Positions 10,109-18,285 of a stretch of DNA of 64,000 nt are shown here, piece after piece. Both the position numbers and the translations under genes were made by a program. The notes beneath the pieces were generated by a model, which made no database searches, had not been told where the DNA came from, and saw only the letters and a program-made list of their open reading frames with translations. Position 1 is the stretch's first letter. Every line of letters starts with the position of its first letter. The stretch covers positions 1 through 64,000 of the forward strand of contig JABXHY010000001.1 of assembly GCA_013373375.1 (NCBI GenBank), written 5' to 3'. Source of the DNA: Gammaproteobacteria bacterium. Its GTDB lineage: Bacteria; Pseudomonadota; Gammaproteobacteria; Enterobacterales; Kangiellaceae.

Positions 10109-10573
10109 TTACAAACTGCGCAATTCTTTCGCCTGATCTTTTGTTAAAGGGTAAATGGACTGGATAAAGCAATCAGGAAAGTTAGAACCAACCGCTCGTA
10201 CTGAATCAAACTTAGCGTGCAAAGAAGCACCTGACTGATTCACCTTAATGCTTTGAGCAAATCGCAAATCATTACATCGTGCTTTCAACTCGATTAAATA
10301 AGGCTTACTTATCGAAGTTGAGATAATTAAATGATAGTCGGTCAACTCACTCCATGAATAAAAGCGAAATGTCGTAATTCTTTCAACTGACTCAAGTTTA
10401 TTGTCGGCAATGTATTGGCTAACTTTATCGACTTCTTCTTCACGACTTGTGCCAGTAGTGCTACAGCCCGCAATCAACAAGAACACCCAGACTGATATTA
10501 GATTGTGCGTCCACTGTTTGATGGATTTCATACTAACGAATCTTTTATTAGCTCTCATATTCGCGAATGTCAT
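10109..10573 (-). CDS. Small predicted lipoprotein of unknown function
   Basis: The 154-residue product has a lipobox LIAGC ending near residue 37, so it should be a lipid-anchored envelope protein. The rest is a small domain with conserved-looking cysteines (CNDLRFA and DCFIQ). It resembles small lipoproteins of the DUF6491 kind, though I cannot confirm that. I keep the start at 10573 because AGGAGG lies 4 nt upstream of that ATG. An internal ATG at 10531 would give a shorter, more typical signal peptide but lacks a good ribosome binding site. It is divergent from the ABC1 kinase-like gene. Confidence 0.7.
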   Translation of the reverse strand: MTFANMRANKRFVSMKSIKQWTHNLISVWVFLLIAGCSTTGTSREEEVDKVSQYIADNKLESVERITTFRFYSWSELTDYHLIISTSISKPYLIELKARCNDLRFAQSIKVNQSGASLHAKFDSVRAVGSNFPDCFIQSIYPLTKDQAKELRSL

Positions 10574-10718
10574 AACGCCTCCTGTTCGAATTATTTCTGA
10601 TAACGAGTCTGATTTTCGAAGTGTTGATGATTTGTTTTAGTTTACATTGATTCAAAAATTACTCAATTACTCCACTTTATACGTACAATCTAGGGTATGC
10701 GCTAATAAAGAGTAAGAC

Positions 10719-12068
10719 GTGACAAAACAAGATAATTCTAGCAACACCAAAAGCTCGAGTAACGTGGTATCCGCTTCCAAATTGCCAACATCTCGATTGA
10801 GCAGGCTCACAAAGTTGGGCTCAATGGCAACGCGAGTGGCAGGCAATGTTTTAAAAGAGCGCTCCAAATATTGGCTACGCGGAGAACGCAAGGACCTCAA
10901 AGAATTACTGTTAACCCCTCATAACATTCAAAAGATAACTGAACAACTTTCTCACCTTCGTGGTGCGGCAATGAAACTCGGTCAGCTTCTTTCGATGGAT
11001 GCAGGATCAATTATTCCTGAAGAGCTCTCATTAATTATGAGCCGGCTTCGCAATCAAGCTCAATCAATGCCTATAGGTCAAATTGGCAGAATTCTAAATG
11101 ACCAATGGGGTGCGAACTGGCAGGAAAACTTCAAACATTTTGACTTTACGCCAATCGCAGCAGCCTCAATAGGACAAGTACATCAAGCAACTTTAAAAGC
11201 CGGTGACCAAGTAGCGATAAAGATTCAGTACCCAGGGATTAGAAAAAGCATTGATAGTGATGTCAATAATGTCGCTACTTTGCTCAAGATATCCGGCCTA
11301 TTACCAAAGGACTTTAAACTCAAGCCTTTACTCGAAGAGGCCAAGAAACAGTTACATAAAGAAGCGAATTACCAACTCGAAGCACAACACTTAAGTGAAT
11401 TTTCCAAAAAGCTTACTCATTACGACCATTTCTGTGTTCCAAAGGTTTTCACACACCTGACTACCGAAAAGATATTAACCATGAGTTATGAAGCTGGCGA
11501 TGATATCGAAAACAGCATCGACAACACGCTTTCTAATCATATAACCAAGCGTCTGTTTGAACTACTGTTTATCGAACTGTTCACAATCCAAGCTGTACAA
11601 ACAGACCCAAATTTCGCTAATTATAAATATAATCCTGCAACAAAAAAGGTTGTCTTATTAGATTTTGGCGCGACTCGACGATATTCAAAAGAGTTTTCTG
11701 ACAACTATAAGGAACTACTTCTAGCAGGCATCCAAAATAATTTACCTGACATGAGTACCGCAGCCAAACGACTAGGATATTTTTCAGAGACAATAACCAA
11801 AGAGCAAAAAAATAAAGTTCTTGAACTTTTTGCAATGGCATTTGAGCCGCTGCAATCACCTGATAGTTATGACTTTGGCGATAGTAAAATCGCAGAAAAC
11901 ATCAGTGAAGCAGGCACTGCCTTAAGTCTTCAGTATAACTACTGGCATACCCCACCGGCAGACGCATTATTTCTGCATCGAAAACTCGCAGGGCTTTTCT
12001 TATTAGCAAAAAAACACCGAGCAAAAATTAATATTAAAGAAATACTCATGCAGCACTTAGATAATTAA
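10719..12068 (+). CDS. ABC1/AarF/UbiB-family atypical kinase-like protein
   Basis: This 449-residue protein belongs to the UbiB/COQ8/ADCK family, ATP-binding proteins that support ubiquinone biosynthesis or lipid handling. Visible motifs are KLGQLLSMD (KxGQ, Lys86-Gln89), the Ala-rich loop AAASIGQVHQA, VAIKIQYPG with the nucleotide-binding lysine, QTDPNFANYKY, and LLDFGATR, the metal-binding DFG. The N-terminus is Ser/Thr-rich. It lacks the two C-terminal membrane helices of UbiB, so it is closer to the soluble AarF-like paralogues than to the ubiB of the ubiEJB locus. A GTAAGACGTG ribosome binding region precedes the start. Its specific role is not known. Confidence 0.88.
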   Translation: MTKQDNSSNTKSSSNVVSASKLPTSRLSRLTKLGSMATRVAGNVLKERSKYWLRGERKDLKELLLTPHNIQKITEQLSHLRGAAMKLGQLLSMDAGSIIPEELSLIMSRLRNQAQSMPIGQIGRILNDQWGANWQENFKHFDFTPIAAASIGQVHQATLKAGDQVAIKIQYPGIRKSIDSDVNNVATLLKISGLLPKDFKLKPLLEEAKKQLHKEANYQLEAQHLSEFSKKLTHYDHFCVPKVFTHLTTEKILTMSYEAGDDIENSIDNTLSNHITKRLFELLFIELFTIQAVQTDPNFANYKYNPATKKVVLLDFGATRRYSKEFSDNYKELLLAGIQNNLPDMSTAAKRLGYFSETITKEQKNKVLELFAMAFEPLQSPDSYDFGDSKIAENISEAGTALSLQYNYWHTPPADALFLHRKLAGLFLLAKKHRAKINIKEILMQHLDN

Positions 12069-12124
12069 TATTTGGAGAAAGATTCCATCAAAATATTGAT
12101 TAATAAGTATTTAATAAAACTGGT

Positions 12125-13570
12125 TTAAGGCCGCTTAATTTCAATCATTCCGGTCTCGATAACCTGCCGACGAACTCCAGGATATGGCGCTATTTGAAAA
12201 ATATCGCCATTTTTCCCTACCAGCTGATGTTTTACACCTACCTCCCGAGCTATTGATGCGTTGGCAGTTAAATGCTTATCTTCACCATGAACAGGAATTG
12301 CGATTCTAGGCTTTATCCAACGATACATTGCTTTTAATTCTTCTTGGTGAGGATGGCCAGAAGCATGAATCGGTAATTCGGCGTCGTTTGCCTGAAACAC
12401 ATTAACTTTAAGCTGCTCAAGTTTTTTTAGTAAGCTTTCGACTTCAGCTTCATTGCCCGGAATAGTTCGAGAACTAAAAATGACACTATCGCCTTCTTCC
12501 AAATCCAATGCGAAATGGTTTTGATGCGCAAGGCGGTGCAAAGCAGTTTTAGGCTCCCCTTGAGAGCCAGTCGCGATAACTAAAACTTCTTCTTTTGGCA
12601 AATACCCAATGTGAGCAGAAGGAACCACCTCTAACTCATCAGGCCACATATTAGAATTACGCGCACAACCAATCATATTCTCAAGCGATCGGCCGAGTAC
12701 AGTGCAATATCGCCCCACTTTATTTGCAACACGAATAAGAGTTTGCAGGCGTGCAACATTACTACCAAAACAAGCAACGATAACTCTACCTTTCTGTTGC
12801 TTGATCAGCTGAAATAAGCCGTCCTCTAATGCACCCTCAGATGTTGACCAGCCATCTTCGGTTGCATTAGTCGAATCACACACCATCGCATCGATATTTT
12901 GTAATCCAACATTTTGATACGTCTCTGGTCGGTATCCATTTCCCACAACAGGATGCGCGTCAAGTTTCCAGTCGGCAGTATGAAAAACTTTTCCAGCTGG
13001 CGTCTTTATTACTAAGGCTTGTGGCTCAGGAATCGAATGAGTCAGCGGGATCCATTCAACATCAAACACTCCAATTGTTTTAGAGGTTCCAGTCGAAATC
13101 ACATGGACAGGAACTCTTCCCAGCAATCCATTTTCTGCAAGCTTGCGATTTAATACTTCAGCGGTAAAAGCATTGGTGTAAATTGGACATTTGAATCGTC
13201 GCCATAGAAATGCCACAGCTCCAACATGATCTTCATGTGCATGCGTGATAATCATTCCATCTAAAAGTTGTTTACGCGATGCAATAAATTGTGGATCAGC
13301 GGCAATTATTTGATGTTTGGTTGTATTCACATCCGAATTTTGCTGCAGTGTTTTGTTAAAGGTCACTCCACAGTCGACCATTAGCCAACGTCCATTGTGT
13401 CCATATAAATTTAAGTTCATACCAATTTCGCCACAACCTCCCAAAGGCAGCAGCCATAAATCATGAATTGTGGGAGTGGTTGCTTCTGACACTGATAAAG
13501 TCCTGAAAGAATTTGGCAAAGCATAGCGACTAACTGAAAAATTCTCCAGTTCAATACCTAACCTGTTCAT
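12125..13570 (-). CDS. RNase J-type metallo-beta-lactamase/beta-CASP nuclease
   Basis: This is a predicted zinc-dependent ribonuclease of 481 residues. The metallo-beta-lactamase motif HAHEDHVG is at 110-117 (His110, His112, Asp114, His115). Further metal ligands are in PLTHSIPEP and FHTADWKLD. The beta-CASP portion contains VACFGSNVARLQ, the ATGSQGEP signature of RNase J, SSRTIPGNE and HASGHPHQEE. HGEDKHL is near the C-terminus. The protein is shorter than Bacillus RNase J (about 555) and seems to lack most of the C-terminal domain. The first 35 residues do not align with the family, and the ATG at 13570 has no clear ribosome binding site, so the true start is uncertain. RNase J is uncommon in gammaproteobacteria, which mostly rely on RNase E. 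Confidence 0.85.
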   Translation of the reverse strand: MNRLGIELENFSVSRYALPNSFRTLSVSEATTPTIHDLWLLPLGGCGEIGMNLNLYGHNGRWLMVDCGVTFNKTLQQNSDVNTTKHQIIAADPQFIASRKQLLDGMIITHAHEDHVGAVAFLWRRFKCPIYTNAFTAEVLNRKLAENGLLGRVPVHVISTGTSKTIGVFDVEWIPLTHSIPEPQALVIKTPAGKVFHTADWKLDAHPVVGNGYRPETYQNVGLQNIDAMVCDSTNATEDGWSTSEGALEDGLFQLIKQQKGRVIVACFGSNVARLQTLIRVANKVGRYCTVLGRSLENMIGCARNSNMWPDELEVVPSAHIGYLPKEEVLVIATGSQGEPKTALHRLAHQNHFALDLEEGDSVIFSSRTIPGNEAEVESLLKKLEQLKVNVFQANDAELPIHASGHPHQEELKAMYRWIKPRIAIPVHGEDKHLTANASIAREVGVKHQLVGKNGDIFQIAPYPGVRRQVIETGMIEIKRP

Positions 13571-13606
13571 GAAACATTTAATTACGTTTCACTTCAAACC
13601 TTTTTC

Positions 13607-13621
13607 AGACGGTTACCGTCT
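13607..13621. repeat. Short perfect inverted repeat between divergent genes
   Basis: AGACGGT (13607-13613), T, ACCGTCT (13615-13621). It sits about 40 nt before the efflux operon start, between two divergent genes. No U-run follows, so an operator is more likely than a terminator. No regulator gene is adjacent. Confidence 0.4.
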
Positions 13622-13661
13622 AGCTATTTATCGATGCCCGTAATGGAATGGAGGAGTTGGG

Positions 13662-14936
13662 GTGAAAATTGCGGATACATCTGCACAAGATGTCATTATT
13701 GAATCGAAACAATCAAAAAAAATTTGGTGGATTGCTACCAGTATTATCGCAGTCATAGTTTTATTGTTTTTGTTTGTCGGGCCAGCATTTTCCAGGTGGC
13801 TTGATGCAGATAAAGCTGTTGCGCTCGAGCGCATACGAACCGCCACTGTTACTTATGGCGACTTTACCAGAGACGTTTCGGTGCAGGGGAAAGTAGTCGC
13901 AGCGATTAGTCCTACCCTTTACTCAAGCGGAAACGGTACCGTTACTTTCAAAGTCCAAGCCGGTGAGTCGGTTCAAAAAGATCAGTTGCTCGCAGTAATT
14001 GATAGCCCAGAACTCACCAGCCAATTGAATCAAGAACTTGCCTCACTAAGCAGTATGGAAATCGACCAAGAGCGTCAGGAAATTCAATCGAAGAAACAGG
14101 CTTTAGAAAACAAAAAGACCGTTGACCTAGCGCTAGTAGCCTTGAACGCAGCCGAGCGAGAAAAAAGACGAGCAGAAAAAGCGTGGAAACGCAAAGCGAT
14201 TAGCTCGTTAGATTTTGAAAAAGCTCAAGACGAACTGCTAAATGCGAAGTTGGCGCATGAACACTCAGTCCAAGATGCTCGACTCAATGATGAAAGCTTA
14301 GCTTTTGAACTAAAAACAAAACGCTTAACCGTTGATCGTCAAAAATTGTTAGTCAGCGAGCTGCAACGCCAAGTGGATGGTCTGGCATTAAAATCTCCCG
14401 TAAACGGAATTGTTGGCCAATTGATTGTCGAAGAAAAAACAGCGGTGAATAAAAATCAGGCTGTTGTATCGGTTGTTGACTTAAGTCAATTTGAAATTGA
14501 AGTTCAAATTCCAGAAACTTACGCCGATGACCTTTTAATCGGCATGGATGCTGAAGTCCAAAACAGTCAAAAAATCTATAGTGCCAAGTTGGTTTCAATC
14601 TCACCAGAAATTCAAGATAACCAGGTACTCGGCAGAGTGCGTTTCAACAATGACATTCCTACTGGACTTCGTCAAAACCAGCGATTAACGACTCGAATTC
14701 TACTTGAGATGAAGCAAGACATTGTAATGGTAAAACGAGGTCCATTTTTAGAAGCAGGCGGAGGTCGAGTCGCTTATCGACTAAATGGAGATATCGCTGA
14801 AAGGATCGCCATAGAAACCGGAGCTAGAAGTTTGGCACAAGTAGAAGTTTCTGCCGGACTCTCTCCTGGAGATGAAATTATTATCTCTAACATTGAAGTT
14901 TTTGAAGGCGCAGACAAAGTTTTAATTAACCGTTAA
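13662..14936 (+). CDS. Periplasmic adaptor (HlyD/MacA-like) of an ABC efflux system
   Basis: This membrane-fusion protein of 424 residues would link the downstream ABC permeases to an outer-membrane channel. It has one N-terminal membrane segment (about 24-45, IIAVIVLLFLFVGPAF) and a first half-lipoyl region (GNGTVTFKVQAGESVQKDQ). A long charged coiled-coil hairpin follows (about 130-235), then the second half-lipoyl (LKSPVNGIVGQLIVEEKTAV), a beta-barrel and a membrane-proximal domain (GDEIIISNIEVFEGADKV). The start is GTG at 13662, with GGAGGAG 5-11 nt upstream. It is first of four co-directional genes. The substrate is unknown; the family handles macrolides, peptides and lipopeptides. Confidence 0.9.
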   Translation: MKIADTSAQDVIIESKQSKKIWWIATSIIAVIVLLFLFVGPAFSRWLDADKAVALERIRTATVTYGDFTRDVSVQGKVVAAISPTLYSSGNGTVTFKVQAGESVQKDQLLAVIDSPELTSQLNQELASLSSMEIDQERQEIQSKKQALENKKTVDLALVALNAAEREKRRAEKAWKRKAISSLDFEKAQDELLNAKLAHEHSVQDARLNDESLAFELKTKRLTVDRQKLLVSELQRQVDGLALKSPVNGIVGQLIVEEKTAVNKNQAVVSVVDLSQFEIEVQIPETYADDLLIGMDAEVQNSQKIYSAKLVSISPEIQDNQVLGRVRFNNDIPTGLRQNQRLTTRILLEMKQDIVMVKRGPFLEAGGGRVAYRLNGDIAERIAIETGARSLAQVEVSAGLSPGDEIIISNIEVFEGADKVLINR

Positions 14937-14970
14937 TCAAAAAGTATTAATAACAAGTAAGGACCCTGTT

Positions 14971-15690
14971 ATGTTAGTAATGAACAATATCCAAAAAGTT
15001 TTCCGAACGGAACAAGTTGAAACTCATGCGTTACGAGATTTTTCTTTGAAAGTTGAAGAAGGTGATTTTGTGGCAGTCACAGGTCCTTCTGGTTCAGGAA
15101 AAACGACTTTCTTAAATATCGCTGGATTACTCGAAACTTTCAGTGATGGTCAGTATCACCTTGATGGCATTGATGTACGGTCTTTAAATGATAATCAACG
15201 GTCACGAGTTCGTAATGAAAAAATCGGATTTATCTTTCAAAGTTTTAATCTCATTCCAGATTTAAATTTATTTGATAATGTAGATGTACCACTTCGATAT
15301 AGAAAAATGTCCAGCTCCGATCGTAAACAGCGTATTGAACAAGCTCTCGAAACCGTGGGACTCGCATCTCGAATGAAGCATCTACCAGCTCAGCTTTCTG
15401 GAGGTCAACAACAGCGCGTCGCAATCGCAAGAGCATTAGCAGGTTCGCCTCGATTTTTACTGGCCGACGAACCAACCGGGAATCTCGACAGCTCGATGGC
15501 AGAAAGTGTCATGCAGCTACTTGAGGATATTAATGCTAATGGAACAACCATTATAATGGTCACACATGATCCAAAGCTAGCTGCTCGAACACCACGAAAT
15601 ATCTTTGTGAAAGATGGTGTAGTAACCGAGAAAAAAAGAAGCTCAATGGATGGTACAGATTCATTAATTATGCAGCCAGCAATCGCTTAG
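14971..15690 (+). CDS. ABC transporter ATP-binding protein (MacB/LolD type)
   Basis: The 239-residue ATPase powers the two permeases that follow. Walker A is GPSGSGKTT (38-46), the Q-loop FQSFNLIPDLN, the signature LSGGQQQRVAIARAL (142-156), Walker B FLLADEP (162-168), and the H-loop VTHD. Sequence and length match the MacB/LolD (o228) group of mechanotransmission ABC systems. The 34-nt gap after the adaptor gene and the short gap before the first permease indicate one operon. Confidence 0.95.
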   Translation: MLVMNNIQKVFRTEQVETHALRDFSLKVEEGDFVAVTGPSGSGKTTFLNIAGLLETFSDGQYHLDGIDVRSLNDNQRSRVRNEKIGFIFQSFNLIPDLNLFDNVDVPLRYRKMSSSDRKQRIEQALETVGLASRMKHLPAQLSGGQQQRVAIARALAGSPRFLLADEPTGNLDSSMAESVMQLLEDINANGTTIIMVTHDPKLAARTPRNIFVKDGVVTEKKRSSMDGTDSLIMQPAIA

Positions 15691-15699
15691 GGAACCATC

Positions 15700-17013
15700 A
15701 TGTTAACTTATTATTTTCGTTTAGCGATTTTGTCGATAAAGCGAAATCCGGTTTTATCGAGCTTAATGATTGCAGCGATTGGCTTAGGTATTGGCGCTTC
15801 AATGACGACCATTACTGTCAATTATGCAATGTCAGGCAATCCCATACCTCATAAAAGTGAACAGCTATTTGCCGTTCAAGTCGACAGCTGGGATCCGAAT
15901 AACCCATTTCGTGAACCTAATATTGCACCCGATCAATTAACTTATCTTGATGCCATGGCATTGATGAGAAATGCACCAGCAAAACGTCAAGCGGCAATGA
16001 CAAAAGTGTTTGCAGTGGTAGAGCCAAAAGGTGATGAAGCTTTACCCTTCGATGCCACTGGACGTGCAACTTTTACAGATTTTTTCGCTATGTTTGAAAC
16101 ACCGTTTTTATACGGCAATAGTTGGGGTAAAGATGCAGACAACAACAATGAAATGGTCACCGTTTTAAGTAAGCAAACCAATGAAAGATTGTTTGGTGGA
16201 GAAAACTCTGTCGGTCAAACAATTACAATAGGTGGAAAGGTGTATAACATTGTCGGCGTTCTTGATGGCTATCGACCGACTCCAAAATATTACGATGTGA
16301 CAAATGGAGCATTTAACGACCCCGAAGATTATTACATTCCTTTTAACTTAGTTGCCGCACTACAACTTAATCGCGCTGGCAATACAAACTGTTGGAAACC
16401 AACCGCAGAAGATGGCTTTCAAGGTTTTTTAAATTCTGAATGTGTCTGGATTCAATTTTGGGCTGAATTACCGGACAAAGAAACTCAAGACAATTATTTA
16501 GCCTTTTTGAACAACTACGCCGAACAACAAAAGCAACTCGGCCGTTTTCCACGTCCACTAAACAATCACATTCAAAATGTTATGCAATGGTTAGAACTGC
16601 AAGAAGTTGTTTCGGACAATGCTCGAGTAATCATGTGGCTTTCCATTATGTTTTTACTTGTGTGCCTACTCAACACGATTGGTTTATTACTGACGAAATT
16701 CTCAACTAAATCAGCTGAAATAGGTTTACGTCGTGCCGTGGGAGCCTCTAAAAAGACTTTATTTGCCCAGCATTTGTTAGAGTCGACTTTAATTGGTATT
16801 GCAGGTGGCTTACTCGGATTACTACTTGCTTATGGAGGACTTCATGGCGTTAAAGCATTGTACGGCTCCAGTGTTGAACACTTGGCAAAACTCGACACTA
16901 ATATGTTTTTTGTTGCTCTGGGCTTAGCGATTAGTTCTGCGTTGCTTGCCGCAATTTATCCGACATGGCGAGCTTGTAATATCCAACCCGCGTTGCAACT
17001 AAAAACTCAATAA
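15700..17013 (+). CDS. ABC transporter permease, MacB/FtsX-like, first subunit
   Basis: This inner-membrane subunit of 437 residues has the MacB fold. There is one N-terminal membrane helix (about 18-40), a large periplasmic domain (about 45-300, the MacB_PCD type), and three C-terminal helices of the FtsX domain. The FtsX region carries AEIGLRRAVGASKKTLFAQHL, the family signature before the third helix. Unlike E. coli MacB, ATPase and permease are separate polypeptides and there are two different permeases, so the complex is probably a heterodimer. An AGGGAACC ribosome binding site precedes the ATG. Confidence 0.93.
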   Translation: MLTYYFRLAILSIKRNPVLSSLMIAAIGLGIGASMTTITVNYAMSGNPIPHKSEQLFAVQVDSWDPNNPFREPNIAPDQLTYLDAMALMRNAPAKRQAAMTKVFAVVEPKGDEALPFDATGRATFTDFFAMFETPFLYGNSWGKDADNNNEMVTVLSKQTNERLFGGENSVGQTITIGGKVYNIVGVLDGYRPTPKYYDVTNGAFNDPEDYYIPFNLVAALQLNRAGNTNCWKPTAEDGFQGFLNSECVWIQFWAELPDKETQDNYLAFLNNYAEQQKQLGRFPRPLNNHIQNVMQWLELQEVVSDNARVIMWLSIMFLLVCLLNTIGLLLTKFSTKSAEIGLRRAVGASKKTLFAQHLLESTLIGIAGGLLGLLLAYGGLHGVKALYGSSVEHLAKLDTNMFFVALGLAISSALLAAIYPTWRACNIQPALQLKTQ

Positions 17014-17023
17014 GGATTTCACA

Positions 17024-18235
17024 ATGGAACTTAAACCAATACTCAGTGCCCTGTTGAGAAATAAAACAGGTGCGATCCTCATCGCTGCTCAAATCGCATT
17101 AACGATGACTATTATTGTCAATTCTGTTTTTATGATTATGGAAAGACGAGGCGATATGGACAGACCAAGTGGTACCGATGAAGCCAACATTTTTGTTTTA
17201 TCTTACACTGGGTTTGCGAGTGACTTTAATGAGCAAACTCAAATTGTTGAAGATCTCGATTACATCCGATCTCTTCCTGGCGTAATTGATGCGATTCAAT
17301 CTAATTCTGCTCCGCTCATTGGCGGAGGTTGGTCAATGAGTCTCGCTACAGAAGAAGGCCCAGATAAAAATGGAACAGGCACAGCAATCTATTTTGCTGA
17401 TGACCATGCGGTCAATACCTTTGGGCTCAACCTGATTCAAGGGAGAGACTTTAATCCAGAAGACATCACGTGGCGAAATAGAACCGATACCAATTGGCCC
17501 GGGCAAGCCATTCTGACCAAGGCATTAGCAGAAAATCTTTTTAAAGAGGATTGGCGAAATGCTGTTGGGAAAACGGTTTATATTTCAGAAACGCAACCGA
17601 TCAATATCATAGGAATTATAGAAACAATGCAAGCACCGTGGAATGGTTGGAACGGTTTAGAAAGAAGTATGCTAGTTCCGCAGCAAACGCTGTTCGGCGG
17701 CGGTCGAATAATCATTAGAGCAGAGCCTGGTGAGCGCGATCGTTTAATGACGGATATCGAAAACGGATTAATGCAGAACTATAAAGGTAGGTTAGTAAGA
17801 AACGTTCGCAGTATGGAAGAAATTCGAGAAATAAGTTATCAATCGCACAAAGGTACTAATACAATTTTATTGGTACTCATTACGGCACTTACCATAGTGA
17901 CAGCATTAGGAATTGTCGGTCTCGCCAGCTTTAGTGTTAACCGTCGCAAAAAACAAATTGGTACACGTCGAGCACTTGGTGCCACTAAGTTCGATATTCT
18001 AAGATATTTTTTAGTTGAAAATTTTCTTATTAGCTCTGTGGGGGTAGTTTTTGGAGCGCTATTTACTGTCGGTTTAAATATGTTATTGGTTTCGACTTTA
18101 GATTTGCCAAGTATCAGTTGGTACTACGTACCATCAGGCATGATTTTATTATGGTGTATCGGACTCGCTGCGGTTTATGGTCCCGCAAAAAAAGCTTGTC
18201 AAATTTCACCTGCAACAGCCACTCGAAGTGTTTGA
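17024..18235 (+). CDS. ABC transporter permease, MacB/FtsX-like, second subunit
   Basis: The 403-residue partner permease has the same topology as the preceding gene: an N-terminal helix (about 12-35), a periplasmic domain, and three C-terminal helices. Its FtsX signature is RRKKQIGTRRALGATKFDIL. It starts 10 nt after the first permease, with AAGGATTTCAC as ribosome binding site. Low similarity between the two permeases, judged by eye, argues for an old duplication. The operon ends at a symmetric terminator. Confidence 0.93.
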   Translation: MELKPILSALLRNKTGAILIAAQIALTMTIIVNSVFMIMERRGDMDRPSGTDEANIFVLSYTGFASDFNEQTQIVEDLDYIRSLPGVIDAIQSNSAPLIGGGWSMSLATEEGPDKNGTGTAIYFADDHAVNTFGLNLIQGRDFNPEDITWRNRTDTNWPGQAILTKALAENLFKEDWRNAVGKTVYISETQPINIIGIIETMQAPWNGWNGLERSMLVPQQTLFGGGRIIIRAEPGERDRLMTDIENGLMQNYKGRLVRNVRSMEEIREISYQSHKGTNTILLVLITALTIVTALGIVGLASFSVNRRKKQIGTRRALGATKFDILRYFLVENFLISSVGVVFGALFTVGLNMLLVSTLDLPSISWYYVPSGMILLWCIGLAAVYGPAKKACQISPATATRSV

Positions 18236-18252
18236 TTGAATAGGCAAGAAAT

Positions 18253-18277
18253 AAAAAGGCGCAATTTGCGCCTTTTT
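18253..18277. terminator. Bidirectional terminator between convergent genes
   Basis: AAAAAGGCGCAA pairs with TTGCGCCTTTTT (18253-18276), giving a stem with an A-run on one side and a T-run on the other. It can terminate both the ABC operon (plus) and the GlyGly-CTERM subtilase gene (minus). Confidence 0.9.
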
Positions 18278-18285
18278 ATTTAAAT

